Assembly (NCBI GenBank): GCA_002917775.1 | Contig: KZ627158.1 | Location: forward strand, 716,578-780,577 | DNA from: Glaciozyma antarctica PI12 | Lineage: Eukaryota; Basidiomycota; Microbotryomycetes; Kriegeriales; Camptobasidiaceae | DNA length: 64,000 nt | Direction: 5' to 3' | Shown here: positions 45,323 to 57,730 of the stretch, piece by piece | Layout of the letters: each line of letters begins with the position of its first letter | How positions within the stretch are numbered: the first letter of the stretch is position 1 | The notes under the pieces: generated by a model | Databases searched by the model: none | What the model was told of the DNA's origin: nothing | Seen by the model: only the letters and a program-made list of their open reading frames with translations | Position numbers and translations under genes: made by a program

Positions 45323-46782
45323 GGAGATGAGGGTGGTGTGCTTTTTCAGAGGAGCGAGGGAGATGAATGTAGGGACACGTAAAATATGAACGGGCTTTGA
45401 TTGGGAACACGCGGCTTTTGACATGTCAACGAGCGCACAGCTTAAGGAGACCGGCGAACCTTTCAGGTTAAGATGAAGGTAGCAGCGAGGGAAGCGACTT
45501 GAACGGTCAAAACTCCATTCCACTCCTCCCTCTTTTCTGCTCTTCTGCAATTGTCGCTCGGTAGTTCTTGATTAAAAAAAACTTGTAGAGCTGTGCTGCT
45601 CTCGTCAACGCAAAGGAGGCCAGCACCAGAAACAACGCCCTCGGCTTCGCAGAGCTAGTCGAGGATTCCTCTCCTTTCACGGTCATCGTAGCAGCTTTTT
45701 ATTATTTGCTGGATTGGCCGGTTCTCCAGGTAACCGCACAGTCGCCTTCCTTTCTTCCCCTCACTGCAGGAGCTCTGAGCACCTGTGTCGTTGGAAGATG
45801 CCCGGAATTCCGACAAAGCTCGCAAGGCGCGCCAGTCTTGAACTTTCTGTCCCTGGTCATGCATCTGTATACTAAAGAGGGTGCGACACTATATTTATTG
45901 CGCCATCTTCTTCTTGGATTCGGGCGAGAAAATGGAAAAGGCGGACGCGGGGGAGCGACGACCGCACTGACCTCCCTCTGAACAGCTGGGGGCGAACTGG
46001 CTCTTCCTCCTACTCTCGCGCACGCTACAGCACAAACACACGAGCGGGCAAGCTTCAGGTTCAGCTCTCTGGCAGCTCGGCTCCCTGCTAACCTCGGCCT
46101 CTCCAGTCGAACGCTCCAGTGGAATCAGGCTTCAGCTAGCGCGTCGAACGGTCCCCCTTCTCCCCATCCTCACCCGAATCGACGCTCTCCTTCTTCCACC
46201 CGACCTACTCCCGACCTTCCTCAAGGCATCATCAGCCAGAGCACCGCTGTGGCCTTTGGTCTCACGTCCTCGAGCGCCTTTCCCGTCTGCAAGTCCGCAT
46301 CAACCGCTAGCAGGCCACGACATCGCTCGTAGGAGGAGCAGCAGGGTCCGAGGTACGAGCTAACAGGTGCGTGGGGAAGGCTTGCTTGATTGGGAATTGG
46401 GAGAAGCCGGATGAGGAGGACGAGCTGAGCGATCTGAGCGCTGTATCGTTGCGCTTCCCTTTGTGGGCTGGTGCGAGCTGGAGGAGCTCAAGTGGCAGTG
46501 GTACGGCACGTCGGAGAGGAGCTGTGGTGTACAGCTGGGGCTAGAGCACGAGGAGTTGGCTAGCAGGGGGGTTGCTGGAGCAGCTTGGCGCTCGACGGCG
46601 AGGTCTTGAATGCGACAGCACTCAGCGGCCTCTTGCAAGCACATAACTCGGTTGACAGCTTGCTGACGGATCTCACTACGTGCAGGCTTCAGCGCAACGC
46701 CTCCTCGCAAGCCCCACTCCGCCGCACTCGACTACATCTCCGCCCCCTCTTCCCTCCCTGCGCCCTCCTCTCGTCCCCTCCC
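45323..46782. other. Long intergenic stretch upstream of CDC25
   Basis: About 1.46 kb. The left part is the permease 3' UTR, with a poly-A run at 45574-45581 and lower GC (45570-45900). The right part is open in frame with the CDC25 gene from 46585 but has no ATG in good context before 46783, and is treated as its 5' leader. I see no other gene. Confidence 0.4.
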
Positions 46783-49700
46783 ATGTCCTACAACCAGCCG
46801 ACGTACGGACGCCAGAGTCTTGAACAAGAACAGCACCCACACTATCAACAGCAGCACGAACAGGCGTACCGTCCAGCGTCCCCAGCTTCCCACGAACCCC
46901 CTGTCTCCTCCTTCTACGTCCAAGCTCTCTACGCCTACTCCGGAGCCGATACCTCCTCCCTGTCCTTTCGCCAAGGCGACATCATTGAAGTCCTTTCGAC
47001 TCTCGCGAGCGGCTGGTGGGACGGAGTCATTTGCGAGGAGAAGGTGCGCGGGTGGTTCCCGAGCAACTACGTTCAGCGGATCAGCGAGGAGGACGCTACG
47101 TGGGCGCGCGAGCAGATGGCCGGATGGTGGGACGGATGGGAGGACGGGGATAGGCGAGGGAGCGGAGAGTACGGGAGCGGAGACGACATGGGTCGGAACC
47201 AGCGCGCGCTCGAGGACCTCATGCGCGGAGACGACCCGCACGACTTCTCCAGCGGAGGCGACATCTTGAGCGAGATCGCCGCAGCCTCTCAGGCTTCGTC
47301 GTTGGGCATGCAGGACGAGGACGAGGACGAGGGCGAGTACGGGCAGCGGGAGAGCGTTTACGGGCGGAGGGACGCGGACTCGACGTACCAGGAGGCATCG
47401 CCTTACGAGCGCGAGGGAGGCGAAGGCGAAGACGACGAGGAAGATTTCTGGGTCCCCAAGGTGACGACTTCGGGACAACTCTTCTACTACAACACTCGGA
47501 CCGGCGAGACGTCTCGCGACATGCCCATCGACGGAGAAGGCGACGGCGTTCAGATCCACTCGAGCGATTTCGCCCCCGAAGACGACGAGAAGCTCGCAGG
47601 GAAGGTCGAGGGCGCCGCAGGAGCTAGCGCAGTGGATTCGAGCTGGAGCGCGAAGCTCACGCCCGACGGGTCGGCCGTTTTCTACGAGAACTCTACGACT
47701 GGCGAATGCTCGTGGTCCCCTCCTCCTACCAGCCGTTTCCATCAGCAAAGCCGTCCTCCATCCTCCTCTTCCTACGCTCCTTCCAACGACCACCTCACTT
47801 TCCCTCACGCCTGGCACGGCGGTCGAGGCTCGACGGGTGACGCGTCCGTCATCTCGGGCTGGACAGCTCGCGCCGCTGGGACAGGAGAGGCCGACGCCGT
47901 TACTCTTGGAAAGGCGGAGACGTTGCGACGAGGGAGCGACTATTCGGACGACTCCGCTCTAGATGGCGAGTACGAGGCGGAGGATCCTCGCGAGTCGGTC
48001 AGGCCTCAAGCCGAGCACCTGGAGAGCGAACGAACGACTGCATCTCCTCGCAGGACTAGGATGAAGGGACGCAAGACCGTCGCAAGGGCCGAACTCCTCG
48101 CCCCACCCCCTCCGCCTCTCCTCGTCGACCTCGAACAACTCGTCGGGTCCGCGCTTCGAGATCTCATCGACGGCATCGGCTTCGAGAACCAGGAGGACAT
48201 CAACACGACGGATCCAGCTCTCGAGCGAGACCGGATCGCAGCTCTCGGAGACTCAGTCGTCGAAGCCGTTCGAACTATCGAACCACGCGTCTGGCGTCCT
48301 CGAACAGGTCACCGCATCTCTCAGCCCGACCGATTCTCCCTCCCCAAACGAGATCGCCACTTCCTATCCTCGTACTTCCGCCCTCTCCCACGCCGCTCAG
48401 GTCGAACTCCGCCCCGCGACTCGCCGCATCACTTCCACCCTCTCTAAACTCGTCCTCTCCGTGCGAGCCGTCTGGGGTCTCCTCGAGACCGTCTCGGAAG
48501 ACCAGCTGCTCGACCAGGACGAGATCCCTGCCGAGGGTCCCGAGGAGGAAGCTCGTCGCGAGGAGCTTAATCAGCAGACCTTCGCTGGGTGGGCTCGAGC
48601 ATGCGAGGGGAGGCTCGAAATGGAGGACAAGCTGCGGTCGGAGGTGCTTCACGGAGCCCGCGAGGTGCAGAACTGCGTCGGGACCTTCGTCGCCGACGTC
48701 GAGCGCGTTTTGTCGGCGAGCGCAGCGATCAGCGGAGCTCCCCAGGTCCCAAAAGAACTGCTGCGGGCACCGAAAGCGCTTCAAGGATCGCTCAGGACGA
48801 ACGCGGCGGCACTCCTTCTCCCGGGAGGCGGATTCGGCGGCAACTGGCGAGGTAACGGATTCGTCACGCTCCCGACTCCCAACTCTACGCCGAGCCTACC
48901 TTCGAGCGTCGAGGCCGCACCGACGCTGGCCTACACCTACCCCTCACGACCCGTCAACGCCGAAGTCGCGGCTCAGCTTCAACGGGACTCGACCCCTCTC
49001 CTCGACGAAGCTGAAGCCACGCGAAGCCTCGTCGTCTCCCTCCTCCCTCCTCCCCCTCCGTCAACTTCTCCCACCGGCACTTCCTTCTCCTCAACCTCCC
49101 ACACCCAAGCCTTCCACCAGCTCGACCTCTCCCCAAATCACCTCGTCGACCAGGCGGCTCAACTCCAGCAACAGCTCGCCCTCTTCCTCTTCAAAGTCGA
49201 GGACATCGACGTCGCTGCCAGCGTCGACTTCGAGCTCGTCGGAGAGGCGCAATCGAGGCCAGGGTCGCGCCGCGACACTGCTTCGGGGTCTGGCTCGTTC
49301 TCAACCTCGGGCAAGAGCAGCGACGCCGAGTCGGTGCTGGATCCCCCGACGGCGGAGTACAGATCGAGCGTGACGGAGGCGCGACCTCTCCTGGCGGAGC
49401 TCGAGATCAGCAAGCAGGCCCTCTACGACATCGCTCCCGCCCTCCTCGCAAGCATCCAAGAGCTCTACATGTCCCACAACTCCCTCAAAACGACCTCTCC
49501 GACCAGCGGAGCTCAGCCCCTTTCGACCTCACCTCTCGCCTTCTTTGCCGTCTCGGAGAAAGTCGAACACGGACCCGATACCGTGCTAGCCGTCCTCTCC
49601 GACCTCAGATCCGCCGTCAACGCGCTCTGCAGTACGCTCTCCTCGCTCGGCGCGATCGCGGACGTTCAAGCGGCCGCCCCAAGAGACCTCCGACGAGTCA

Positions 49701-51955
49701 GCCTCGCCTTCCGCTCCTCCCTATCTGACAGCCACGGCTCGTTCACCGGGGAATCTCGAGGCAGCGACCTCCAGCGACACGCTTCCATGTCGGAAAGCAT
49801 CACCAGCCAGAACCAGACGTCGTCAGGTTCGCACTCGCATCGCGACGACGACGGCGAGCGCAGGGCGAGCGTCGACAGCGACTTCTTCTTCCCTGGCGGA
49901 GCGCAATCGACTGCGTCGGGAACGGTTCGGTCGAAGGGCTCGACAAAGACGTCGCAGCTCTTCAGCCCCGGCGGAGCAAGCTGGGAGCAACGGCGAGGCT
50001 CCGTCGCTACCAGCACCTCGTCGATGTCCGACAGCCTTTCGCATCGTCGAGAGCTTCCTCTTCGGCTAGTCACGGACGTCGACCCGGTCTCCAGTGGTTC
50101 GTCTCTCGGCTCTCGTTCTCGAATCCCATGCTGATCTTCTTCAGCAGTCGCTTCGCCGACGAGAACCACTCCCTCCAAGTCAAAGCTCGCGAAGATTTTG
50201 GGCGCCGATCCTTCGCAAGAACTTGATATGCGCGTTCGACCCCCGACGGAACCGATTCCAGCCTGGCTCGGAGCCGATTACGGTCCTGACGAGGTCTCGT
50301 TCAACCTCGAAGGTCAGATCAAGGGCGGCACACTTCGAGCTTTGGTCATCGCCGCAGCGAGTCACGAGGGACGAGGTGAGCACTCTGGCTCATTCTACTC
50401 CTCGTCGACTAACCATTTCTCCCGCTCGCAGTCGACAGCAACTATCTCTCCGCATTCCTCATGACCTATCGCACTTTCTGCACCTCGCACCAGCTCCTCG
50501 ACTTTCTCATCGCGCGCTTCCTCATCGAGCCTCCGACGGGGCTGAGTCCCGAGCAGATGCAGATTTGGGAGACTCGAAAGCAGCGACCTATCAAGGCACG
50601 GTACGGCGAATCTCGTGTTCGCTGCCTAGGGCGTAGCTGACCTTGCGCTTCGTCCAGGGTTGCGAACGTTATCAAGTCTTGGGTTCGGGAGCATATGGAT
50701 CACGACGAATTCGACGCCGAGCTCCTTCGACGGATCGCCGACTTTGCCTCCTCGACGATGCGGGATCCAGTTCAGTCGCCTCAGATCATCAAGGCTGTGG
50801 AGGATCGAGTAAGCTTCGTTCCGTCTCGCCGGCTGTTCGAAAGTGACGCTGACGAACGTCTCCAGCTGTCCGGCGCCACTCGACGGCAAGGCGGGAATCT
50901 TGCGCCGGGAGTTCTCCCTCCGTCGATCATTCCTCGTAACCTGCGAAAGCTCAAGTTTATGGATATCGACCCGCTCGAGCTCGCGCGCCAACTTACCCTC
51001 ATGGACGGCGAGCGATTCGCGAAGATCACGCCTCAAGAGTGCCTCGGAAAGGCTTGGCCGAAGGAGTACGGATCCGACGCGCCCAACATCAGCAAGATGA
51101 TTGACATGTCCAACTGCGTTCGTGACCTCTGCTTCCTTTGCCCCCTTCCCGACTCACCCGCACGCAGGTCACTCGCTGGGTCACGGAGACGATCCTCGGC
51201 CAAGACGAGCTGAAGAAGCGCGCGAACACGATCAAGCAGTTCATCGCCGTCGCAGAGGTGAGCACGCGAAATTGGCAGTGATGGTTCGTCACTGACTTTG
51301 CGTCGCTCAGCGCTGCCTCGCCCTGAACAACTTTTCGACTCTGATCCACATCATCGCCGGACTCAACTCGACTCCGATCCATCGCCTTCGACGAACTTGG
51401 GAGACCGTGAACCAGAAGGCGATGATCTCGCTCGGAATGCTCAACAACATCATGCGACCCGACAAGAACTACAAGGAGTATCGCGAGGCTCTTCGTGGCG
51501 TTGCTCCTCCTTGCGTGCCGTTTCTCGGTGCGCAGGCTTCCTCGTTCTCCTTTGCACCTCGCTAACCTGCTAGCATCCCGCAGGCGTATATCTCACCGAC
51601 TGGACCTTTATCGGCGACGGCAATCCCGACATGCTGCGCGAGAAGCCTCACCAGATCAACTTCAACAAGCGTCAAAAGGCGTCGGAGCTGATTCTCATGA
51701 TCAAGCTTCATCAATCGACGACATACAACCTCGCGGCGGTTCCTCAGCTCAAGAAGTTCCTCGAGACGCAGCTCTTTACGCCCTCCGCCGACCCAGCGAT
51801 GGACGACCAGCGGCTCTACGAGATCTCTCTGACGCGAGAGCCGAGGGAGCGTGACGATGTGCGTTGGGTACTTCCTCGTTTGCAATAGCGACGTGCTGAC
51901 GCCCACTTTGCAGGAGAAGATCGCACGTCTTCTGTCCGAGTCGGGATTTCTGTAG
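46783..51955 (+). CDS. CDC25: CDC25-type Ras guanine-nucleotide exchange factor with SH3 and two WW domains
   Basis: The protein should activate Ras (cAMP and growth signalling) at the membrane. ATG 46783. The SH3 domain is at ~44-103 (VQALYAYSGADTSSLSF, GWWDGVICEEKVRGWFPSNY). The first WW is at ~221-248 (FWVPKVTTSGQLFYYNTRTG) and the second at ~285-312 (SSWSAKLTPDGSAVFYENST). A long Ser-rich helical middle follows, then the REM domain (LEGQIKGGTLRALVIAAASH, LMTYRTFCTSHQLLDFLIAR) and the catalytic CDC25 domain. That domain has MDIDPLELARQLTLMDGERF, ISKMIDMSNCVTRWVTETIL, the catalytic hairpin region NFSTLIHIIAGLNSTPIHRL, PCVPFLGVYLTDWTFIGDGN and INFNKRQKASELILMIKLHQ. It ends LLSESGFL at TAG 51953-51955. 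The frame shifts near 48277 without a standard intron. Confidence 0.92.
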
Positions 51956-52151
51956 CGGGAAGGACCAGGCGAGGTAGAGCGTCGTGTGGGGAGGTGCGGG
52001 GAGGAGAGGGCTTTCGTTTTCATGTGTAGGATACGAGGGAAGTCGTCAGTCTTTATCGCAGTCTCAAGCATGGTTGGATGCCCCCGCGAGCACGATGGAG
52101 AGCTACGTCTCAGTTCAAACGCATGCGACGACTAAAGTACAGCAACAAACA

Positions 52152-55100
52152 CTACGTCTTCGGCTTCTTCCTCCCTCCTCCCCGTCCTCCCGACTTGGCC
52201 ACCGCACCTCCTCTCCCTCGCTTCGCAGGAGGACCCCTCACCACGGGCGCCTCGTCACTATCGCTGTCGATCACGACGACCTCCGGAGGATCCTTCCTCT
52301 TCCCCTTCCCCGGCGCGCTCGACGATGTCAAAGACGATGGCTTCGCAGCCGTCGTCGACGAGGGCTTCGCGCGAGGAGGTGGGAGCTCCTCCTGCGGCGC
52401 GACCTTCTTCGCGTTCGGATCGTACCTCGACGTCGCCCGTTTCGACCCCGTCAACGTCCTGCGATGGTCCCGCGCCTCGAGCGAAAGACCGATACACGGC
52501 GTCTCGAAATCGAAGTTGGTCTGCACGCCGCGCTCCGAATGGCAGCTTGAAGTCGTCGCCGGGCTGTGAGGGACGTCGAGCGCTGTGACGAGCGGGATCG
52601 GCTCGATGACCTTGGCGTCGAAGAGTGCGAGGTCGATTGGGCCGACGTTATGGCGCAGCTCCTTTGGCGCGCCGGGGTCGGCGTGGTCGATGAGCTCCCA
52701 CGGGTTGGCGTGGCACGAGGTCGTGGTACACGGGCCGAAGAGCCTCGTCAGACGCGAGATGGTCGAGTCGGGGAGGTTGTCCAAGTCTCCGTCGGAGGAA
52801 ACGAAGGTTTGGAGGGAGGGGAGGCGGGCGGCGGGGGCGAGCTTCGTGAGGCTGAAGAGAACGTGCGAGCACGTGTCGAGGAGGACGGCGGCGAGTTCCG
52901 ATTCTTGCGGTCTATCCCTCGATAACACCTGCGAGAAACGCTAGTTCAGCTTCGGCAAGAGGTCCAACGAAGCAGAGACACTTACCGCAGCAAGCTTGAC
53001 CGAGGGGACGAGGCACTCCTTGAAGAGCTCGCAAGTCTCGACGGAGATGCTCGACGGTGTGCATCGCAGCGCAATTCCAAGGAGATGGGTCGAATGGAGA
53101 AGCGGTTCTCTCTGCGGAGGGCTGTTTGACTGGAGGAGCGCATCGAGGCGAGTCTTGATGGAGGCGAGGAGTTGGTTGAGAGGTCCTTCCCTGCTTGACG
53201 CGCTTCCGGACTGAAGGAGAGTGTTGAAAAGTCGACCGATGCAGCGAAGCGCCGTGAGGGAGGTGGCGAGGAGAGCGGGAGAGGCTGGTTCGCTGAGGCC
53301 GTCGATGGCGTCAGAGAGGCGGGTAAAAGCGACGCTGACGAGCTGGTCCGAGGGGGGTTCAGTCAGTTCGACCCGGAAGAGAGCATCACAGACGAGCTCA
53401 CCTCATCTGAGGCCCGGCCGTGATAGCAGCGAACGACCTGCTCGCCGAGGTAGGTATGCCCTTCGCCCGAGCACACTCGATCTAGGAAGTGGCGAGAGAG
53501 CGTGTTGAGCGCGTCGAGCTTCTCGGCGTCTTGAAGAGAGTCGTCCGTTTCGAGTCGCTCGAGGCACGCTTGCACTTCGACCTTGGACACCGCTAGGCGC
53601 CAGATCGTGAGGCCGGAGAGGAAGAGATCCCAGTCCTCAGTCGAAACGAGGCTGGCGGGGGTAGCTGCGACAAAACGCTCATCAGCGAGATGTCGAAGGA
53701 GAGAGAATGCGAGAGACGAACCGGTACTTCCATCTTTCAGGATGAGCAGGAGCGCAGCGAGGAGTTTCGGGCGATACGAGGGCGTGACGGCAAGGCCAGG
53801 AAGGGGATGGTCGATCATCGACGCCGCAAACGTTTGAGGATCTCGTGCGACGGCCATCTGGAAAGCCGGCCAGCTGCTGATCTGAAGGAGGAGCTGAGTC
53901 GTTTCTTGCACCTTGTCGAAGTGGTCCGTCGCAGTCCAGAGCTCCTGCTGTACGACGAGCATGGCGATGGCGCGACCGAAGTTAGGGAGGGAGAATGGAG
54001 TGTAGAGGCCCATTCGACGACTGGCGGACCGCTGGGAGAGGAGGAGGTCGGCGGGGGAGAGGATGACGTTGGTCTCGCCGACGACGAGGTGGCCGAAGAT
54101 GGTCGAGATCGCTTCGAGCGCTTGAAGAAGGGCTGGATCGACCTGGGTCGAGACGCCAAGGTCTGAAGAGATCGGTACGGCGGTCGCAGCGACCAGGAGA
54201 GCTCTCCACGCAGGGAGGACGACTCCGCTGACGACTCCCGCCGCCGTGACCGTCCCGTCGAGGACAAGCTCCGCAAAGAAAGCCTCGACGGGAGATGCCA
54301 AAGCTCCACCGAACGTCGCAGCGAGTACAGCGACGGATAAGCTCGAGATCCAGCGCCCGATGTCGTTCTCGAGGCCCGCCGGCAGTCGTTCGTTGATCGC
54401 TCGCAAAAAGCTCGTGACGACGCGGACGGGGGCCTGCGAGAGGAGGTGGATGGCGCTGTCAATGATGATGACGCCCCAGTTGTCGAAGGCATGGTGGCGA
54501 TACCAGAGGGTCGAAGCGAGTGATGAGATGGCTTGAGGCGAGCTGTCGACGAGGAGGGACTGGAGATCTTGAGTGCCGGTGAGAGGTTGCAGCTGAGGCC
54601 GAGTAGTTGACAAGGACTGCGTATCATTTCTAGACGTCAGCACGATGGAAACAGAAACCCTTTCTCCGAAAACTCACCAGGACGAGTGCTTGGAAGCCCT
54701 CCTCCAACTGCGCCAACGCGCCAGCCTCGAGATGACCCGCCGCTCCGAGTCGTCGCAAAACCGCGACGAGTCTCCGGTCGTTCGTTCCCGTCGTCCTTAG
54801 CCCTTCGTGAGCGATCATGAGCGCCGCAGCCAAACTCGGTAGAGCTCCCATGCTCGTCCAAGCGTCGAGGTCGCCCTCGACGACATCAAGGACGTAGAGA
54901 AGGAGGTCGCGATTCGGCCGACTTCGAAGGACGATGGTGAAGTACTGGAGAACCAAGTGGATGGTTAGCTCGTTCGAAAGTTTCGTGAGGAACGCGCGAG
55001 AGACGTACTTGAAGAAGGCCGTAAAGGTCTCCGACGACTTGGAAAGTGTGCGTCAAGATGGCGTGATCTTCGACGGAGAGGAGGGCGACGCCGCCAACGA

Positions 55101-57512
55101 GGCGAGAGACTCCTTGCGGGATGAGTTGGCGCGTGACGATGAGCTGGGAGCCGTCCTCCGTAAGTCGCTGAAGCGCCCCAGTCAATCTCGTGACGTCCCG
55201 ATTCGGAGGCGTTGCGGAGTCTACCAAGAAGTCAGCAAGAGATCTTCGCAAGGAAAGCACGAAAAAGCTCACAGAGATCCGCTCCGAGACCAGGGACGAG
55301 GGACAAGAGCTCGAGCTGAGCCGTCTCGATGAGCTTCGCACTGTCCACTTTCGCCGACGCCGACGCCCGCAATGCGATCCTCCGCTTCGCCAGCGGGTTC
55401 CCCACCTCCTCATACAGCGCCACGCTCCTCAACAGCTGCAAATGCAGCGACGGTTCCTGCACTCCTCATCAGCTCCGCGGTTCCGCTCAAAGTCATATAG
55501 ACTTACCACTCCCTCGCGCTCCTCCGTCTCCCCTCTCGCAATCATGCGCTGCAAATAAAGCGAGTACGAAACCGCTCCCACCCTGATCAACTCGCTCAAC
55601 AGCTCTCTCACGACGCCCGCCCTCCGCCGCTCCGGCACGCTCCCATCGACCCACTTCATGAAGCTTGCTTCGACGTCGCAGCTCTCGTCCGAGGCCTGAA
55701 GCTCGAGCGCGATGAGGGCTGCGACGGCGTAGGGGCGGTGAGAGCCTGAGCGGTCGGGCGTCGTGCTCCAGGTGAAGAGGATGGGGAGTTCGACGGAGAG
55801 AGGGCGGCGGCGACGACGTTTGTGGAAGAGGGATTTACGGACGGTGGAGAGGTCGGCAGGGAAGGTGAGGTTATCGAGGATCTGCGATGAAGTGGGTTAG
55901 CGGGGAGGATGTGACGAGAGCGAGAGACGAACCTGAATCGTTTCGAGATCATTTGGCTCGACCGAGTCGGCGTCGTTCGTCCCCTCGTTCGCCGCCTCTG
56001 CTCTCGCATGCAGGTCCGCCAAATCCGACCGAATCGTCTCGGCGAGTGCAGGCTCCAACCTAGGAGTCGAAAGCATGAGAGCCTCGAGCTGAGTCGAATG
56101 GGACGTCCAGAGTGGGCTGGCGACGAACGCGTCGGGAAGGGCGATGAAGGTCGAGCGAATGAGGGAGGTGCAGGCTTGCGAGGTCTCTTCGAGTGCTTCT
56201 GTAGTTGTTGTGGCAGTGGAGAGCTGAGGAGTCAGTCGTGTGCCTTGGGAGAAAGCGAAGAGGACCTACTTGTGCGAGGCGGGAGAAGCAGGCTGAGACG
56301 AGGCGAGCGGAAAAAGGCTCCGAGAGAAGGAACTCACCTAGGTACTCTTCCGCGAGGAAGAGGACGAAAGGAAGCTGTCCAGTGTTGCTGCTTTCGACTT
56401 GGTGGACGACTAGGCGAAGGAAGGAGTCGCGGTCGATGAGGTGCTCCTCGTACAGCGCTTCAAGCAGGCTCAGTCTGCGAATCAATTCGTCAGTCCTAGT
56501 TCTCGCCTTTACGCGTAGATTGAGCGCACATGTACGAGAACTTGGCACTCCAAATGATCCTCAGGTCGCTGTCGGCCAGGACTTGCTTCGCCTTCGATCT
56601 CGTGCTCGCGCGTCCGCGAGGGTCGACGGGCGTAGGTTCGGGAAGGACGACCTCGCCGAGCATTTTCTTGACGTACTCGAGCATAGTCGTCGTCCACTCG
56701 CGCGTGTATTGAGCCACAGCAGCGGTGACTCCTAGTCGTCCTTTCATTCCAGCCTGGTTGATCGTTCCCTCATTAGCTCACGCGAAGCCGAATCAGCTGA
56801 GAAAGACGCACGATCTCGACGGCGCCCATAGCTCGGATGTACCAGACTGCGCGGGCGATGGGAGCTTGGCGCGTGAAAAGCATGTCGAGGAGCTTCTCGC
56901 CTCGATATCCATGCGGGACTGTGCGAGAGAGCTTGGAGAGAGGAACCGCAGGGTTGGCGAGGTCGTTGAACCAGGACTCGCGCTTCTGCTCGTGCAGGGT
57001 GACTCGGGATGGAAGGCGGAAGGTGGGAGGCCTGTGGTGTAGGTTCAGCGTGCGATCGGACGACAATGTGGAGCTGCGACGAACCCATAGGACGCTACCC
57101 GACTCTGAGCGCGTTCAGAGACGGCGGTCGCGAGTTTCGTGAGAGCAGGAAGGATGGTCCCGCCCTTGAGCTTCTCGTAGATCATCTGGTGGGCGGAGAA
57201 GGTCTCGGTCTGTACGAACAGAGGTCAGCTTGTTGCGTTTTTGGTGCTGGCGAGTTGCTCCAGTGAGAGAGGAGTGCTCACCCCTACGACCGTCTTGCCA
57301 CTGAATCCCTGCTTGACTGCCGACTCTGTCAACTGATCCTCCTCCTGGCCATCGCGCGTCGGGTAGAACTGAGGGTAGTTGGCGGCTTGGATGGAGGTGC
57401 CTAACCAGGGAGCCCTCCAGGACGGCGGTTCGAGGTGGTAGCGAGTCAAGCCGTTGGCGAGTAGCTCGTCGTCTATCGAGACTGCTACTGCTTTGCCCTG
57501 TCCCTGTGACAT
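52152..57512 (-). CDS. SRB8: Mediator subunit 12 (kinase module)
   Basis: MED12/Srb8 belongs to the CDK8 kinase module of Mediator, activating CDK8-cyclin C and repressing RNA polymerase II recruitment. ATG 57510-57512. The N-terminal Med12 hallmark reads YPQFYPTRDGQEEDQLTESA then VKQGFSGKTVVG, with HQMIYEKLKGGTILPALTKL and RLPSRVTLHEQKRESWFNDL followed by ANPAVPLSKLSRTVPHGYRG and IARAVWYIRAMGAVEI. This order is diagnostic. The rest is a long helical region with conserved LDSTSVTY-like exon pieces, e.g. FSARLVSACFSRLAQVGPLR. The C-terminus, after a last intron, is disordered and basic with EVVVIDSDSDE (a SUMO-interaction-like motif) and an RG-rich tail ending GRKKPKT at 52152-52154. About 20 introns. 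Confidence 0.9.
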
Positions 57513-57730
57513 GGCAGCGGAACGACGGGCGGAGAGGAGAGCAACCCCAACTCCACCCGTTCAACTCTCGAGTCTCGCGGGAAGAGCTCTGGGCCTCTCT
57601 CCCTTCTCCCCTCGTTCACTCATTCAGGCCCACCCCAAGTCGTTCCTTCCTCTACTCTCCCTCCTCTCCTGCCGCCGCCGTCGACCACTCCCTCCCTCCG
57701 GCCCCTCCTCTCCCTCCTCCCGCCGACGCA

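Noticed and set aside
46732-47817. 361-codon minus-strand frame opposite CDC25
   Set aside because: The plus strand encodes clear SH3 and WW domains; the reverse frame is a compositional shadow.
53815-54627. 270-codon second frame within MED12
   Set aside because: Low-complexity Ser/Arg translation of the +1 frame of coding exons.
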